Source of the DNA: Comamonas testosteroni | GTDB lineage: Bacteria > Pseudomonadota > Gammaproteobacteria > Burkholderiales > Burkholderiaceae_C | Assembly (NCBI GenBank): GCA_008727115.1 | Contig: CP044131.1 | Span: forward strand, 1,054,001-1,118,000 | Length of the DNA stretch: 64,000 bases | Direction: 5' to 3' | Shown here: piece by piece, positions 17,256 to 27,263 of the stretch | Layout of the letters: each line of letters starts with the position of its first letter | How positions within the stretch are numbered: the stretch's first letter is position 1 | The notes under the pieces: model-generated | The model's database searches: none | What the model was told of the DNA's origin: nothing | Seen by the model: only the letters and a program-made list of their open reading frames with translations | Program-made: the position numbers and the translations under genes

Positions 17256-18936
17256 GACGCAGTCCCAAGCTGGCATCGGGCTCCGAATGGGCGTCACTGA
17301 GCCCGCTGTCCACAGGGGCGCGCCAGATCAGCTGGCCATTCTGATCGAGTTGAACCTTCCAGCTGTTCTCGGGCAGGCCGTCATCAATGCTGTCGCTGGC
17401 CAGCTGACTGAAGTGACGACTCGCAACCAGTATGGCAATTTCCGTGTTCTGCAAGCGTGAGCGCATGTCCAGATTCATGGAGCCTACCGCAACCAGGCGG
17501 CCATCGATGACTAGCAGCTTGGAGTGCAGCATGGCACGCGAAGCCCCAGGGCTGCTGCCGGAGCTTGAGCCTGTGCCGCCGGCGCTTGAGCCTGTGCCGC
17601 CGGCGCGCATGGCGGAGCGCAGGTTGGCTGCCTCACTGCGCATCTCGTGCAGCTCAATGCCCATCTCCAGCAAAGCTTTGCGATGACGCGCGTAGCCTGC
17701 ATGCGCCAATGGGGCGTCGTTGGATGCCAGTGAGTTGGTTAGCACCCGGATGCGCACTCCTTTGCTGCGGGCGCTGGCAAAGGCATCCATGATTTCAGGG
17801 CCTGGCACAAAGTAGGGAGAGACCACCAGAAGGTTTTGCTTGGCGGAGCGAATCAAAGCCAGCAGGCCGTCGACCACGGTCTCGGCATGCAAAGCAGGCA
17901 CTGCAGCGGGTGGCGGGGTGTTGGTGCTGCCTTTGGATGTGGGCTCCAGAAGGGGCGTTGCATGAGCCTCTTCCTGGTTTTCCGTGGGAATCTTGGCAGG
18001 GCTGTCTGCCAGTACCAGCGCCTGGGCCCAGATCCATGGAATTTTCTGAAGATTGAGGGGCTGCTCTTCCTGTGGGGGAGGGGAGGCGTTTGAGGATGAA
18101 GAGGATGTCTCCGGTTCTGTCTGGGAATCCTCCTGGGCAAACTGTTGCCTGAGTTTGATCAGCTCCTGCTCGCTGATCAGTGATTGCACCGGATAGGCGC
18201 GAACATTGTTCCAGTAGCGGTCAAAGCTGTGCGAGAGCTCCTTGACCACGGGGCCGCCGGTCAGCACATCCAGGTCGATGAAGTTGCCGTCGTTGGACGC
18301 ATCAAAGTAGGCATCGCCCAGATTGCGCCCGCCAATGACGGCCATGGTGTTGTCGGCAATGAAGAGCTTGTTGTGCATGCGCTGCTGAGCGCGCTGAAAG
18401 TCGGTCAGCAAGGTCCAGGCGCGACCCAACGACGAGGCGCGTGAACCAGCCAGAGGGTTGAACATGCGCATTTCCACATTGGGCACAAAGGCCAGGCGCA
18501 TGACTTGTGCATTGGCTCCGGTGCTGTGGAAGTCATCAAGCAGCACACGCACGCGCACGCCGCGCTGTGCGGCCTGAACCACGGCGCGCAGCAGTCGCTC
18601 GGTGCTTTGGTCGGCGTGAATGGCGTAGTACTGCAGATCCAGCGTTTTTTGGGCGTTCTCCACCAGCGCCATGCGACTGCTGAGGGCATGCTTGGGGCCA
18701 GAGATCAGCGTGAATGCCGATGTGTCAGGTCTGGATTTTGACGGGCGACTTTGTGCAATCAAGAGACCCAGGCGCGTGCTCTGGGGCTGACTGAGAGCGG
18801 TACTGATGGGGCGCTGAACCTCTTTGGGCAAGGAGGTGCTGCAGCCGGACAGCAGTACGGCCGCTGCAGTGCAGGCAAGCAGCATCCAGCATTTCAAAAG
18901 AGAGAGGCGGGAGTAAGAGGTCAATGGAACAGCCAT
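17209..18936 (-). CDS. Phospholipase D-family lipoprotein, ClsC-like cardiolipin synthase
   Basis: Likely makes cardiolipin or otherwise transfers phosphatidyl groups at the membrane. Starting at ATG 18936 the 575-residue protein has a lipoprotein signal ending in LLSGC. The two HKD motifs are HNKLFIADNTMAVIGGRN and HSKLLVIDGRLVAVGSMN, as in PLDc enzymes such as ClsC. Between them is a Ser/Pro/Glu-rich insert (about residues 285-360), and before the second motif a Gly-Ser-Thr stretch made by a 21-bp tandem duplication. An earlier in-frame start at 19071 would overlap ribD and hide the signal peptide. Confidence 0.85.
   Translation of the reverse strand: MAVPLTSYSRLSLLKCWMLLACTAAAVLLSGCSTSLPKEVQRPISTALSQPQSTRLGLLIAQSRPSKSRPDTSAFTLISGPKHALSSRMALVENAQKTLDLQYYAIHADQSTERLLRAVVQAAQRGVRVRVLLDDFHSTGANAQVMRLAFVPNVEMRMFNPLAGSRASSLGRAWTLLTDFQRAQQRMHNKLFIADNTMAVIGGRNLGDAYFDASNDGNFIDLDVLTGGPVVKELSHSFDRYWNNVRAYPVQSLISEQELIKLRQQFAQEDSQTEPETSSSSSNASPPPQEEQPLNLQKIPWIWAQALVLADSPAKIPTENQEEAHATPLLEPTSKGSTNTPPPAAVPALHAETVVDGLLALIRSAKQNLLVVSPYFVPGPEIMDAFASARSKGVRIRVLTNSLASNDAPLAHAGYARHRKALLEMGIELHEMRSEAANLRSAMRAGGTGSSAGGTGSSSGSSPGASRAMLHSKLLVIDGRLVAVGSMNLDMRSRLQNTEIAILVASRHFSQLASDSIDDGLPENSWKVQLDQNGQLIWRAPVDSGLSDAHSEPDASLGLRLMLQLLGPLAPDSLL
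17563..17604. repeat. Two perfect 21-bp tandem repeats inside the phospholipase D gene
   Basis: Two identical 21-bp units beginning GCTTGAGCC lie head to tail at 17563-17583 and 17584-17604. The length is a multiple of three, so seven residues of a Gly/Thr/Ser linker are repeated without a frameshift. The linker lies just before the second HKD motif. Confidence 0.9.
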
Positions 18937-18988
18937 GGCTGCGTTGTAACCGATGGTGGACGGTTTCGCGTGTCGGACGCAGGCGGTG

Positions 18989-20098
18989 CTAGAACTGATC
19001 TCGTCCTTGAACTCTGGCGATGATGCGCAGGTCAGGTCCCAGGCGTGTGATGTCATGAAACTCCAGATCAACCCCTTGGGTCAGCGCATCGAGTGGACCA
19101 AAGTTGGCGATGCCCATGGCCCCGGTTCCTAGAAGCTTTGGGGCCTGGTAGAACAGAAACTCATCCACCAAACCTTCACGAATGAATGAGCCATTGAGTT
19201 TGAAACCAGCCTCGACATGCAGCTCATTGGTGCCGCGTTGAGCCAGATCACGCAGCATGGCCGCCAGATCAACCTTGCCTGCAGCATTGGGCATATCAAT
19301 AACTGTAGCGCCTAGCGCTTGCAGAGCCTTTATTTTGGATTGATCTTGGCTTGAAGTGTAGATAAGGCAACCGCTAGGTGCTTTTAAAACATGAGCATCT
19401 AGTGGCATGTCCAATTTGCTGTCCACCACGGCAATGCGTGGCTGGCGCGGCGTTTCCACCTCGCGTACGTTCAGGCGCGGGTTGTCTTCAAGCACAGTGC
19501 CAATGCCCGTCAGAATGGTGCAGGCGCGTGCTCGCCAGGCATGGCCATCGACGCGCGCTGGCGCAGAGGTAATCCACTGGCTGGTGCCGTTGTGCAATGC
19601 CGTCACGCCGTCCAGCGAGCTGGCCGCTTTCATGCGTACCCAGGGCGTGCTGCGGATCATGCGGCTGAAAAAGCCCAGATTGAGCTCGCGAGACTCAGCT
19701 GCGCCGATGCCCACTTCGACCTCCACGCCGGCTGCACGCAGCCGCTCGAAGCCGCGTCCTGCGACTTGTGGGTTGGGGTCGGTCAGCGCACCCACGACCT
19801 TGCCAATGCCAGCGGCAACCAGCGCATCGCAGCAAGGCCCCGTGCGGCCTTGATGCGAGCAAGGCTCCAGCGTCACATAGGCCGTAGCGCCGTGCACATC
19901 ATTGCCCCTGGCTGTCGCATCGCGCAGCGCCATTACCTCAGCGTGTGGCCCGCCCGCCTGCTGGGTAAAGCCCTGGCCGATGACCTGGCCAGCGTGGTCG
20001 ACGATCACGCAGCCAACGCGCGGGTTGGGAGAGGAAAGAAAAAGCGCCTGGGCAGCCTGCTCAAGCGCTTTGTTCATGAAGTGGGCAGAGGGTGTCAT
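18989..20098 (-). CDS. ribD: Bifunctional riboflavin deaminase/reductase RibD
   Basis: Performs the deamination and reduction steps on the pyrimidine intermediate of riboflavin synthesis. The N-terminal deaminase domain has the zinc-site motifs HAEVMAL and PCSHQGRTGPC. The C-terminal reductase domain starts near VRMKAASSLDG and has the NADPH-fold features of the RibD C-domain. Length of 369 residues is standard. The start is ATG 20098 (or an internal Met at residue 8). It lies between the phospholipase D gene and the pilus operon on the same strand, with no other riboflavin gene in view. Confidence 0.95.
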   Translation of the reverse strand: MTPSAHFMNKALEQAAQALFLSSPNPRVGCVIVDHAGQVIGQGFTQQAGGPHAEVMALRDATARGNDVHGATAYVTLEPCSHQGRTGPCCDALVAAGIGKVVGALTDPNPQVAGRGFERLRAAGVEVEVGIGAAESRELNLGFFSRMIRSTPWVRMKAASSLDGVTALHNGTSQWITSAPARVDGHAWRARACTILTGIGTVLEDNPRLNVREVETPRQPRIAVVDSKLDMPLDAHVLKAPSGCLIYTSSQDQSKIKALQALGATVIDMPNAAGKVDLAAMLRDLAQRGTNELHVEAGFKLNGSFIREGLVDEFLFYQAPKLLGTGAMGIANFGPLDALTQGVDLEFHDITRLGPDLRIIARVQGRDQF

Positions 20099-20128
20099 GC
20101 CCGTGATGGTAATGCAGCGGTCCGCGCT

Positions 20129-20569
20129 TTATTTGCTCCAGCAGTCTGCTGCCGTGGTGCCGCTTTTCAGGTTCTTTGCATCCTTGACCCCTGTATTGCT
20201 GAGTGTGAAGTCTCCGCACTTGTCATCAGCCTGTGCACCAGGGCTTTTGCGCTTGGCAATCAAGACGTAGGCGGCGTTGCTGCTGCTTTCCATCTCGATC
20301 TGATAGCGCTTGCTGGAATCGGTTGACCAAGAGAGGCTAGCGGGAAGCACTTTTGTGAGGTCTGAGTTGGTTGGATAGACCCCTGTTGCTGTAGCTGCCC
20401 GCTCCATCCACAGTTGTGCCTGCAGAAGACCCGCGCGTGCATCGGCCCTGTGCCCGCGTCGCACGTACTCGGTATAGCTCGGGTAGGCAATGGCGCTGAG
20501 AATGCCGACCACGGCCACGACGATCATCAGCTCGATCAGCGTAAAGCCTTGTTGTTTGTGTTTTTTCAT
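20129..20569 (-). CDS. pilE: Type IV pilin PilE-like protein
   Basis: Minor or major type IV pilin. The prepilin signal [18 protein letters not shown] has the PilD cleavage site after Gly and Glu at position +5, then a 20-residue hydrophobic helix. The C-terminal half holds two Cys (DDKCGDF and AADCWS) that can form the pilin D-loop disulfide. ATG 20569 is preferred over 20575 because TGGA upstream is better spaced to it. It is the last gene of the pilus operon, 28 bp after pilY1. At 146 residues it has the size of the PilE subgroup found next to pilY1. Confidence 0.9.
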   Translation of the reverse strand: MKKHKQQGFTLIELMIVVAVVGILSAIAYPSYTEYVRRGHRADARAGLLQAQLWMERAATATGVYPTNSDLTKVLPASLSWSTDSSKRYQIEMESSSNAAYVLIAKRKSPGAQADDKCGDFTLSNTGVKDAKNLKSGTTAADCWSK

Positions 20570-20597
20570 ATTCATGTTTCCAGAGTGCACGCGTAAA

Positions 20598-23500
20598 TCA
20601 GCGAAGTTGACGCCAGCTGGGGCGCAGCGATTGCTCGGGAACGAGTCGCAGTTTTTCAGGATCAGCATCCCCTGCGCTGGAGGAAATATCGAGGTTTTGC
20701 TTTTTGCTCGTGATCAGCGTGTGTGAGCCTTTGGCCACTTGATGTCGTGAAATGGAATAAGCCTGCGTAATGTTCATCAGCTGTATGGAAGGCGGGGCTC
20801 CATCCATGATGTTGATAAAGGTGCGGTATTGGCGCTCCTCATCTACCGAGGTGGACTCGCAGCTCTCTACGTTGATGTCCACGTTCGAGCCCTTGGCGGG
20901 TACTTGTGAATAGACGGCAAGAATATTGCTGCCGTCGTAGAACTCCATGTTCTTGAGCAGACGCTCGCCCACAGCCGGAAGGTCCATGTACCAGCCATTT
21001 TTCTGATTCCAGTCCAGCGTGTTTTGGCTGATTGAACCAAAACTGTCGAAGCCAGTGCCCGTTCCAGAGTTTGCTAAGGTGATCTCAGTAATTTTTTGCT
21101 CGATCAGGCCTGCTGCGGTGACGCCAGTGCCCAGGGCCTTAGGTGCGGGGATGCTGCTGCTATCGTCACCAGGGTGCACCTTCAGGCGGGAGCCCTTAGA
21201 TGTGGTGATGATGTTGTAACGAGTGTTGTCAAGCACCGAATACAAGGTCTGAACCGCGACATTGTTGGTGTCGGTCTGCGTGATATTACGGCCTGTGCCA
21301 AAGGCCACCATCATGCCGCCCACTTTGACGGTTTTGGCATTAGTCGTTTTTGTGCGGTCATTGGCGCGCACCGTTGGGGCAATGGTGATGGGCTGGATTT
21401 GTTCGCGTGAACTATTGCCCAGTGATGCAGGGCCTTTGGCGGTGAACAAAGGTTTGCTATCAAAGGCCACTTTCCAGTCAGAGGCGTCATGGCTGGTTAG
21501 GTCGAACTTCCAAAGATTGCCCAGGTTGTCGCCCGCATAGGCAATATCGGGGCGACCATCGCCGTTCAAGTCCACCAGACGAGGCGAAGCCAGCCCGTTA
21601 TCGGCTGCGTTGCCGGTTCCTGGTTGGTCGTTGGTTGCAGGAATGCGCACCAGCTCATTTGTGTCCAGATACTGAATCAACAGCACGGGGCGGCGGTTGC
21701 TACTGTTGTAGCCATTGCCCATCACCACAGCCCAGCGGTTGTCGTTCATGCGCGTAATCTGTGTGGTGCGCATGGAGTTGTTGGGGTCGAGAACAGGGGG
21801 AGCCGTGATGTGGCCGATGTCCTTATCCTCCTCTTCGGTGAGGACGCACAGTGTTTTTTGGGCAGGGTCCGTCATGGCACTGCAGTCGGGTGCAGCCTCG
21901 GTGGCGCCGCGCGTGCGATCGAGCTTGACGAGGTCTTTGGCATTGGCCGCTTTGAAGTCATCGGGGTTGGTGACATCTAGCACAAAGTAGCCCTTGCCAC
22001 CATTGCCCAGCGTGCCTACCAGCATGGTGCGCCAGTCGGGGGTCTTGGAGCCGCTATCGGTGATATCGCCCGTGCCCAGATCAACATCGCCGGTGATGGG
22101 GGAGCCATCTACAAAGTACTGGTGCTGTTCGTCAAAGGCGGGCGCAGCCAGCTTGCTCAGGGTAGGGATGACTCCGCGAGGAACATAGGCCAGCTTTTCA
22201 CTACCGTCTGTGGCTGAAAAACCATGCAGCATGCCGTCATTGCCGCCGACATAGAGCATGGATGTGCGGGCCTTCTTGGAGAAGGCGGCGTAGCCATTGA
22301 GCGCGTAGTTGCTGGAAGGCTGACCTGTGTACCAGATCACGGAGTTGACAATATCGCCCTGACGGCTTTTACGAGCACGAAATGGCTTGGCGTTGGTGTA
22401 GCCGTTCGTGCTGGAGCCTTCCAGACTCCTTTCCCCTCGGATGTAGTTGAGGATGTTCTGCCCATTGCTGCCCACGGCAACGCCGTTGCCGGGAGTCAGT
22501 CCCAGCATGGCTTTTTGTGCGGTGCTCAGATAAGTTTCGTCATTACTCCACTGGAACTCAGTGCCGCCTTTGTATTTTTTGTTCTCCTTGTTCCACACAT
22601 CGCTCCAGCTCAGAATCAGGCGCTTGTTCAGATCCATTGCATCAATTTTGTCGGCGGTGGTCTTACCGTCCCATGCGGGAACCAGGCGATCACCCGAAGA
22701 GCCTTCTTTTTGCACAGTTTCGGCTTTGACAAAACCTTTCCAAGCATTGCCGGGCTCGTAGCCCCCGGTGAATTTGCCTACGTCATTGCGCGTGTTGTTG
22801 GCGCCGCTGGTGGCGGTGGATGCCATGTCCGGCTCGGTCTGGGTGTTGATGGTGCCAATGATTGCCTCAAAGGCTTTTTTGAGGTCTTGGCTCTGCTTCA
22901 CCGCATAAAATTGGCCACGCCCGTTCAAAGCCGCATGCCACATGTCGTGGCCGCGATCGGCTACGGGTTTTTTGACAGATGTCGATGGAGGTCCTCCTGC
23001 AGTGCCCCCATAGGCTTTCCAGCGATAAGTACCGTTAACATAATTTACAAAGTCACCGTCATACCCATAGGGCAACATTAATGAGGGGTCAGTAATGTTG
23101 TTGACTTTATTGCCTTGGTCGTTGAAGTTGATTTTAGGGAGTGCATCACTGCTGAAGCCAATGGTGAAGGTCACCATGTGGGGCCAGGTAGCAGGGTCAT
23201 AGCGCGGGTTCCAGAAGCGCTCCAGTGTGGCGGTGGTATTGGTGCCCTTTTTGGTGAATGTTTCTGTGGCTGGTGCCTTGCGGTACTCCGCCGACGGCTG
23301 GACGGCTCCTGTCAGGCCGCTGCTCTTCAAAGGATTGGCCCAGCTGTAAAAAGCCCAGTCCGCGATCGTCGAGAAACGGTCTCTTTCTTTGTCGCCGTCG
23401 CTGTCGCGGTAGAGCTGAGTTTGTGGGCTGGTAGTGGAATAGAGCGTACCGTCCGGAAGTGTCTGGCCTGTGCCGTCGTAGTTTCTCGGGTTGACATGTT

Positions 23501-24095
23501 CAGGGCTGCTGTTCCAGCCGCCGTCCGTCAAAAGAATATGGTAGTTGCGGCGGCAGCCCAGGTATTCGGGCTTGTCTTGCCCGGGCTTGCTGGCCCAAGG
23601 GCCATTTTTATTCAAGGCCGCACGCATATATTGGTCGGCTCGGGCGGACATTCGGTGAGTTGGCGTGCCACCACTAGCCACATATTTTCCCTTCATGTAT
23701 GAAATGAGATTCTGACGGTGAGTCTCATTCAGAACGCTCATCAAATTTTGTGAGCTGCTGCTTGCCGTACTTTTCGCTGCATTTGCGTCAAGAGTAGTAA
23801 GTGCTTTATTTGAGTTATTCATGCTTTGCCATGCGAGGCGTATTTTTCCATCAGGCAGCAGGCTGGTGTCTGAGAATACGTCGATGACTGCATTTTTTAA
23901 TGTTGTTGCTCGGCTGCCGCTCATACTGCCTGAGTCGTCCAGCGACAAAATTACATTGGGCGCGACATAAGGTTCTTGCGTACCGGGCGGTGACTGAACC
24001 AAATCCAATGCCCAGGCCCCATGGGGCGCAAGCGAGGCGCACGCGGCCAGCGCCAGCAGTTTTTTCTGAAAATGGGAAGGAAGGCTTCGATGCAT
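20598..24095 (-). CDS. pilY1: Type IV pilus tip/assembly adhesin PilY1
   Basis: Large secreted protein that sits at the pilus tip, primes pilus assembly and senses surfaces. The 1165 residues have a signal peptide ending near PHGAWA and a von Willebrand A-like N-terminal half with the metal site motif DxSxS at residues 53-57 (SLDDSGSM). The C-terminal beta-propeller (PF05567 type) has the calcium loop [15 protein letters not shown] around residue 845 and a Cys near the end. AAGGAA precedes the ATG. It follows pilX and precedes pilE, the usual order in betaproteobacteria. Confidence 0.95.
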   Translation of the reverse strand: MHRSLPSHFQKKLLALAACASLAPHGAWALDLVQSPPGTQEPYVAPNVILSLDDSGSMSGSRATTLKNAVIDVFSDTSLLPDGKIRLAWQSMNNSNKALTTLDANAAKSTASSSSQNLMSVLNETHRQNLISYMKGKYVASGGTPTHRMSARADQYMRAALNKNGPWASKPGQDKPEYLGCRRNYHILLTDGGWNSSPEHVNPRNYDGTGQTLPDGTLYSTTSPQTQLYRDSDGDKERDRFSTIADWAFYSWANPLKSSGLTGAVQPSAEYRKAPATETFTKKGTNTTATLERFWNPRYDPATWPHMVTFTIGFSSDALPKINFNDQGNKVNNITDPSLMLPYGYDGDFVNYVNGTYRWKAYGGTAGGPPSTSVKKPVADRGHDMWHAALNGRGQFYAVKQSQDLKKAFEAIIGTINTQTEPDMASTATSGANNTRNDVGKFTGGYEPGNAWKGFVKAETVQKEGSSGDRLVPAWDGKTTADKIDAMDLNKRLILSWSDVWNKENKKYKGGTEFQWSNDETYLSTAQKAMLGLTPGNGVAVGSNGQNILNYIRGERSLEGSSTNGYTNAKPFRARKSRQGDIVNSVIWYTGQPSSNYALNGYAAFSKKARTSMLYVGGNDGMLHGFSATDGSEKLAYVPRGVIPTLSKLAAPAFDEQHQYFVDGSPITGDVDLGTGDITDSGSKTPDWRTMLVGTLGNGGKGYFVLDVTNPDDFKAANAKDLVKLDRTRGATEAAPDCSAMTDPAQKTLCVLTEEEDKDIGHITAPPVLDPNNSMRTTQITRMNDNRWAVVMGNGYNSSNRRPVLLIQYLDTNELVRIPATNDQPGTGNAADNGLASPRLVDLNGDGRPDIAYAGDNLGNLWKFDLTSHDASDWKVAFDSKPLFTAKGPASLGNSSREQIQPITIAPTVRANDRTKTTNAKTVKVGGMMVAFGTGRNITQTDTNNVAVQTLYSVLDNTRYNIITTSKGSRLKVHPGDDSSSIPAPKALGTGVTAAGLIEQKITEITLANSGTGTGFDSFGSISQNTLDWNQKNGWYMDLPAVGERLLKNMEFYDGSNILAVYSQVPAKGSNVDINVESCESTSVDEERQYRTFINIMDGAPPSIQLMNITQAYSISRHQVAKGSHTLITSKKQNLDISSSAGDADPEKLRLVPEQSLRPSWRQLR

Positions 24096-24131
24096 GATTA
24101 TTCCTTGAAATACCTGATTTATCAGATTAAA

Positions 24132-24178
24132 TAGGGCTTAATCGCTTGTCTGGTAAGCGCAGTTAGCTCACTTTTTAT
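24132..24178 (-). repeat. GATAGC-type hairpin repeat, diverged copy e
   Basis: Read on the minus strand: AAAAAGTGAGCTAACTG, then CGCTT, a spacer, AAGCG and ATTAAGCCC. It lies in the 175-bp pilX-pilY1 spacer. The hairpin arms are kept, but the GATAGC box has drifted to GTGAGC. Confidence 0.5.
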
Positions 24179-24270
24179 TGGTAATGCTCAATTCTGGTGC
24201 TTTTGCCAGGCCGGTGTTCATGGGCCTGAAGCTGATTCGATGCGCCGCATTGGGCACAGGATTGAGAGCT

Positions 24271-25014
24271 TCAAACGCCAGGTAGATTGAGGTTGTGCTT
24301 TTGTCTGGCATAAGTTTGCTGCAGCACCACCATGGTGTTGGGCTTGCGCCCATAGGCCAGGGTTGTGATGCGGTACACCACATTGGGTGTCAGGTTGAGT
24401 TCCAGCAAGTTGCTAGGAGCACCCACAACGACACCAGAGTTCTGACTGTCGTAGTAAGGCAGTACTTCAATCCAGTACCAGCCGCCTTTTTTGATATCGG
24501 TTTCGGCGAGGATGGGGTTGGAGTAGTCGCCTTTGCTCGCGCCGGTGTATTGGCCAAAGCGTGCGCCGACGCTCTTCATGGCGTCGAGTGTGTTTTTGTC
24601 ATTCCAGAAGTCCTGCTCGCCATTGCGTTTGGCGCATAGCGCATTGCGGCACAGGGTCGCTTCTGACGTGAGTGTGGCGAGCAGGTTGGTGACGTCTTTT
24701 GCTTCCAGTGGAATTTGGTCGGGGGTTGTGGTGCGGCAGATGTCCGCGCTGCCGTTTTTGCAAGCGCTGCCGTCAGCATTTTCCCCTCGTATATCCAGCT
24801 CTGCATCTTGCAGCAGGGCTTGTGCAGCCTCAAAGGCACGCTGGTAGTCGGCATCGTTGCCTACTACCAGTTCATTGAACAGCGAGGTGCGTGCAGCCCA
24901 TAGCGCCAGCAGCATGGAGAGCATGACGAAGATGATGACAACAAACAGAGCGACACCGCGCTGTTTTTCAGGGCGAGGTGCGCGCAGGCGTTGTGGAATG
25001 GTCATTTTTTGCAT
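24271..25014 (-). CDS. pilX: Minor pilin PilX
   Basis: Minor pilin that primes type IV pilus assembly. The N-terminus has EKQRGVALFVVIIFVMLSML, the PilX form of the prepilin site: Gly followed by a hydrophobic helix, with no Glu at +5. The rest is a soluble domain with four Cys. ATG 25014 is used; ATG 25005 and GTG 25029 are equally open and none has a good ribosome binding site. It lies between pilW and pilY1, as usual. The 175 bp after it hold only a diverged hairpin repeat. Confidence 0.85.
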   Translation of the reverse strand: MQKMTIPQRLRAPRPEKQRGVALFVVIIFVMLSMLLALWAARTSLFNELVVGNDADYQRAFEAAQALLQDAELDIRGENADGSACKNGSADICRTTTPDQIPLEAKDVTNLLATLTSEATLCRNALCAKRNGEQDFWNDKNTLDAMKSVGARFGQYTGASKGDYSNPILAETDIKKGGWYWIEVLPYYDSQNSGVVVGAPSNLLELNLTPNVVYRITTLAYGRKPNTMVVLQQTYARQKHNLNLPGV

Positions 25015-25037
25015 GAGAAGTGAGTGCACGGTGCCGA

Positions 25038-25937
25038 TCAGCCTTGGCTGCGCAGCTGAAAGACATTGCGAAAGGTCAGGTGCATGCGTCGGGCTGCAGT
25101 GCCCGTGGTGGGGAAGTCGATTTTCTGGCCGCTGCAGCCTACGTATTGACTGCCCGCTGGTATGTCTATGACTTCATCGCCATACAACACCATGCAGATT
25201 TCCACGGCTTGAACCTTGCTCCAGTTCCCGCTAGTAGCATCACCTAGGGTGTCGGCTGTGACGTACCGAATTTTGGTGTCGCCGGCTGCGCCATCACTTT
25301 GCTGCAGATAGCGCACTTGAAAGTCTGCGACGTTTTGCAAGATGGGCTGGTCTGTAGTGTCGTTGCCATTGCAGCGCAGGGTGGAGTCGCCACGGGTGAA
25401 GGTGAAGACGCTTTTCACGATCTGGTCTGTAGAGTCGTCCTTAGGGCCTCCAAGGCAGTTGCGCACCAGAGACTGCGCATCGGTGCTGCCAAAAACGTCT
25501 TCTGTGTAGCGACGGTAGCCTACGGTCAATGTGGTCGAGCTGTTGTTGATCTCGCCCAATAGCGTGTTGGTCGTCGGGTCGAAATTATCGGTTTTCGTTT
25601 CGAACGCAACAGGGGTTGAAGCGGCAAGCGTGCTGTCGGTGACAGAGGTGTTGTTGGGGTCCAGATTGAGGTAGAGCGAGCCCGCCTGGCGCAGTTGCTG
25701 GCCGATAGTACGAATGGCGTAAGCGGCTTGCTGCTGAATGCCGCTGGCATCGCTGACGGTGCCGGAAACATTGCGCGAGACCATGAGCGCGCCCATGGCG
25801 ACGGCCACCACGAGCAGGCCGATGACGATGCCCACCATTAATTCCAGCAATGTGACGCCTTGCTGCTTATGCGCTTCACCATGCATTTTTGTTCTGGGGC
25901 TGAAGCGGGAGGCCTTTGTTGTTATGTGCATGCTCAT
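25038..25937 (-). CDS. pilW: Minor pilin PilW
   Basis: Minor pilin of the priming complex. The prepilin signal is KQQGVTLLELMVGIVIGLLV with Glu at +5. It is followed by the typical PilW domain with paired Cys (VRNCLGG, LRCNGN, EICMVL, VGCSGQ). Its 299 residues match PilW. Its start codon overlaps the pilV stop by four bases (ATGA), a sign of translational coupling. Confidence 0.9.
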   Translation of the reverse strand: MSMHITTKASRFSPRTKMHGEAHKQQGVTLLELMVGIVIGLLVVAVAMGALMVSRNVSGTVSDASGIQQQAAYAIRTIGQQLRQAGSLYLNLDPNNTSVTDSTLAASTPVAFETKTDNFDPTTNTLLGEINNSSTTLTVGYRRYTEDVFGSTDAQSLVRNCLGGPKDDSTDQIVKSVFTFTRGDSTLRCNGNDTTDQPILQNVADFQVRYLQQSDGAAGDTKIRYVTADTLGDATSGNWSKVQAVEICMVLYGDEVIDIPAGSQYVGCSGQKIDFPTTGTAARRMHLTFRNVFQLRSQG

Positions 25938-26593
25938 GCTCCTGCGCAGAAGAATTGGATAGTGCCGCCGCCCAGGTAAGGCGCGCAGCGCGCAGCCACG
26001 GAGATGTACTGGAGGTGGCAGGTGCTGCCGTCGGGGCAGACTTGGGAGTCTTTCTTGCTCTGATCACTGCCTGCGCTCAGGCTGCCGTCGGCGGCGCGAA
26101 CTTTGGTGGCATCAATGCTGTCTTTGTAGCTGCTGTCCGGGTCGCGCTCGTTTTCGCGCCAGGCGATCATGACGCCGAGCTGTCGGCGGTTCGTGTCCAC
26201 AGTTTCGCCATCCGCCAGAAAGATACTGGCTTTGCCTAGGGGGAGGTGACTGCTCACGGACTCTTTCCATAAATACAGGTCATGGGCCGCAAGCTCGGAC
26301 TGGTTACAGGCTTGAGTGCTGCAGTCGCCCGATGAGGGGGTATTGGTGAAGTCCGAGACGTAGGAGCTCAGGCTGGCCATGGCGTTGGGGTTGACCTTGA
26401 GCCGCTCACTCAGGTCTTCAATCAGCCGAATGGCCTGTGCGCGACGCACGGTGGTCTGGGTGTCGCTGAGGGTGCGCATCTGCATGCCGACGATGCCCAG
26501 AATGCCAAGGGCGGCAATGACGATGGCGACCAGGGATTCAATCAGCGTGATCCCGCGCTGGCGAGGCAGACGCTTGACTTTTATGGTGTGCAT
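25934..26593 (-). CDS. pilV: Minor pilin PilV
   Basis: Minor pilin of the priming complex. From ATG 26593 the protein starts MHTIKVKRLPRQRGITLIES, the prepilin site with Glu at +5 and the PilV-type LIESLVAIVIAALGILG helix. Its 219 residues include Cys pairs in the C-terminal half (CPDGSTCHL, CAPYLG, FCAGA). An in-frame start at 26728 lies well inside the upstream fimT gene and is rejected. It overlaps fimT by 13 bp and pilW by 4 bp. Confidence 0.9.
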   Translation of the reverse strand: MHTIKVKRLPRQRGITLIESLVAIVIAALGILGIVGMQMRTLSDTQTTVRRAQAIRLIEDLSERLKVNPNAMASLSSYVSDFTNTPSSGDCSTQACNQSELAAHDLYLWKESVSSHLPLGKASIFLADGETVDTNRRQLGVMIAWRENERDPDSSYKDSIDATKVRAADGSLSAGSDQSKKDSQVCPDGSTCHLQYISVAARCAPYLGGGTIQFFCAGA

Positions 26594-27180
26594 GGAATTT
26601 CTTCTGCTGGAATGATGCGGATGCGTCCACCGGAGCCCATGCAGAGGCCTTTGGATGCAGGATCGCTGGTGGATTTGTTGAGTGGGACGATGCTGAAACT
26701 GGGCCAAGCGCCATCGACTAAACCCCATCGGTTGAACTTGATTGTTTCGGCCCCACCCTTGCGCGTGATCTGGAGGTTGCGTGGGGCGCTGACGGTATGC
26801 AGTACCGGATCAGCCTTGGTACAGGTGCCGCTGTTATTGACGTCGTCACAGACCAGCCAGCCACAGTCCCAGTCGGCTTTACTGGTAGCGGTGGTGCAGC
26901 CATCGGTTTTGTTTGGGATTTTCTGGATGACGACTTGACCACCGCGCTTGATGGCTTCTGAGCGAGCGAGCTGTAAGCTGGATTTAAGCGCTTCGACAGT
27001 TTGCATGATTCGCCAGCGCTCGAACAAGGGAGTGAATGAAGGAGCAGCAAGAGCGGAAAGAACAGCCAGTATCGCCACAGTGACCATCAGCTCAATGGCG
27101 GTGAAGCCATGGCACGCAGTCTTGTTCGCGCAGGAGGCGGTGATATGTAGGTGCAAGGTGCTGGGGGCGCTTGGGTACAT
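26581..27180 (-). CDS. fimT: GspH/FimT-family pseudopilin, copy 2 in the operon
   Basis: Minor pilin of the FimT/FimU type. The prepilin site is CHGFTAIELMVTVAILAVL, then SFTPLFERWR and LARSEAIKRGG, the FimT landmarks, and a beta-rich domain with FNRWGLV. The 199 residues include two to three Cys pairs. It is highly similar in its first 60 mature residues to the gene just upstream. The 25-residue leader before the Gly is long; a shorter start is not available in frame. Confidence 0.85.
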   Translation of the reverse strand: MYPSAPSTLHLHITASCANKTACHGFTAIELMVTVAILAVLSALAAPSFTPLFERWRIMQTVEALKSSLQLARSEAIKRGGQVVIQKIPNKTDGCTTATSKADWDCGWLVCDDVNNSGTCTKADPVLHTVSAPRNLQITRKGGAETIKFNRWGLVDGAWPSFSIVPLNKSTSDPASKGLCMGSGGRIRIIPAEEIPCTP

Positions 27181-27263
27181 ATAACGGGCTCCTTATCGAA
27201 GATGGTGACCACGGGGTGGGCTGACTGTGAAAGGCTCTGATTGATAATTTGCTTGAGGTGGTT

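Noticed and set aside
19303..19345. GATAGC-repeat-like sequence (TAGCGCCTAGCGCTTGC) inside ribD
   Set aside because: It is in frame within a well-conserved part of RibD, lacks the GATAGC box and has no clear paired arms, so it is probably coincidence.
24168..24383. Open frame overlapping the pilX 3' end that could extend PilX after a frameshift
   Set aside because: PilX already has a normal end near residue 247 and the other frame has no pilin features; there is no sign of a shift.
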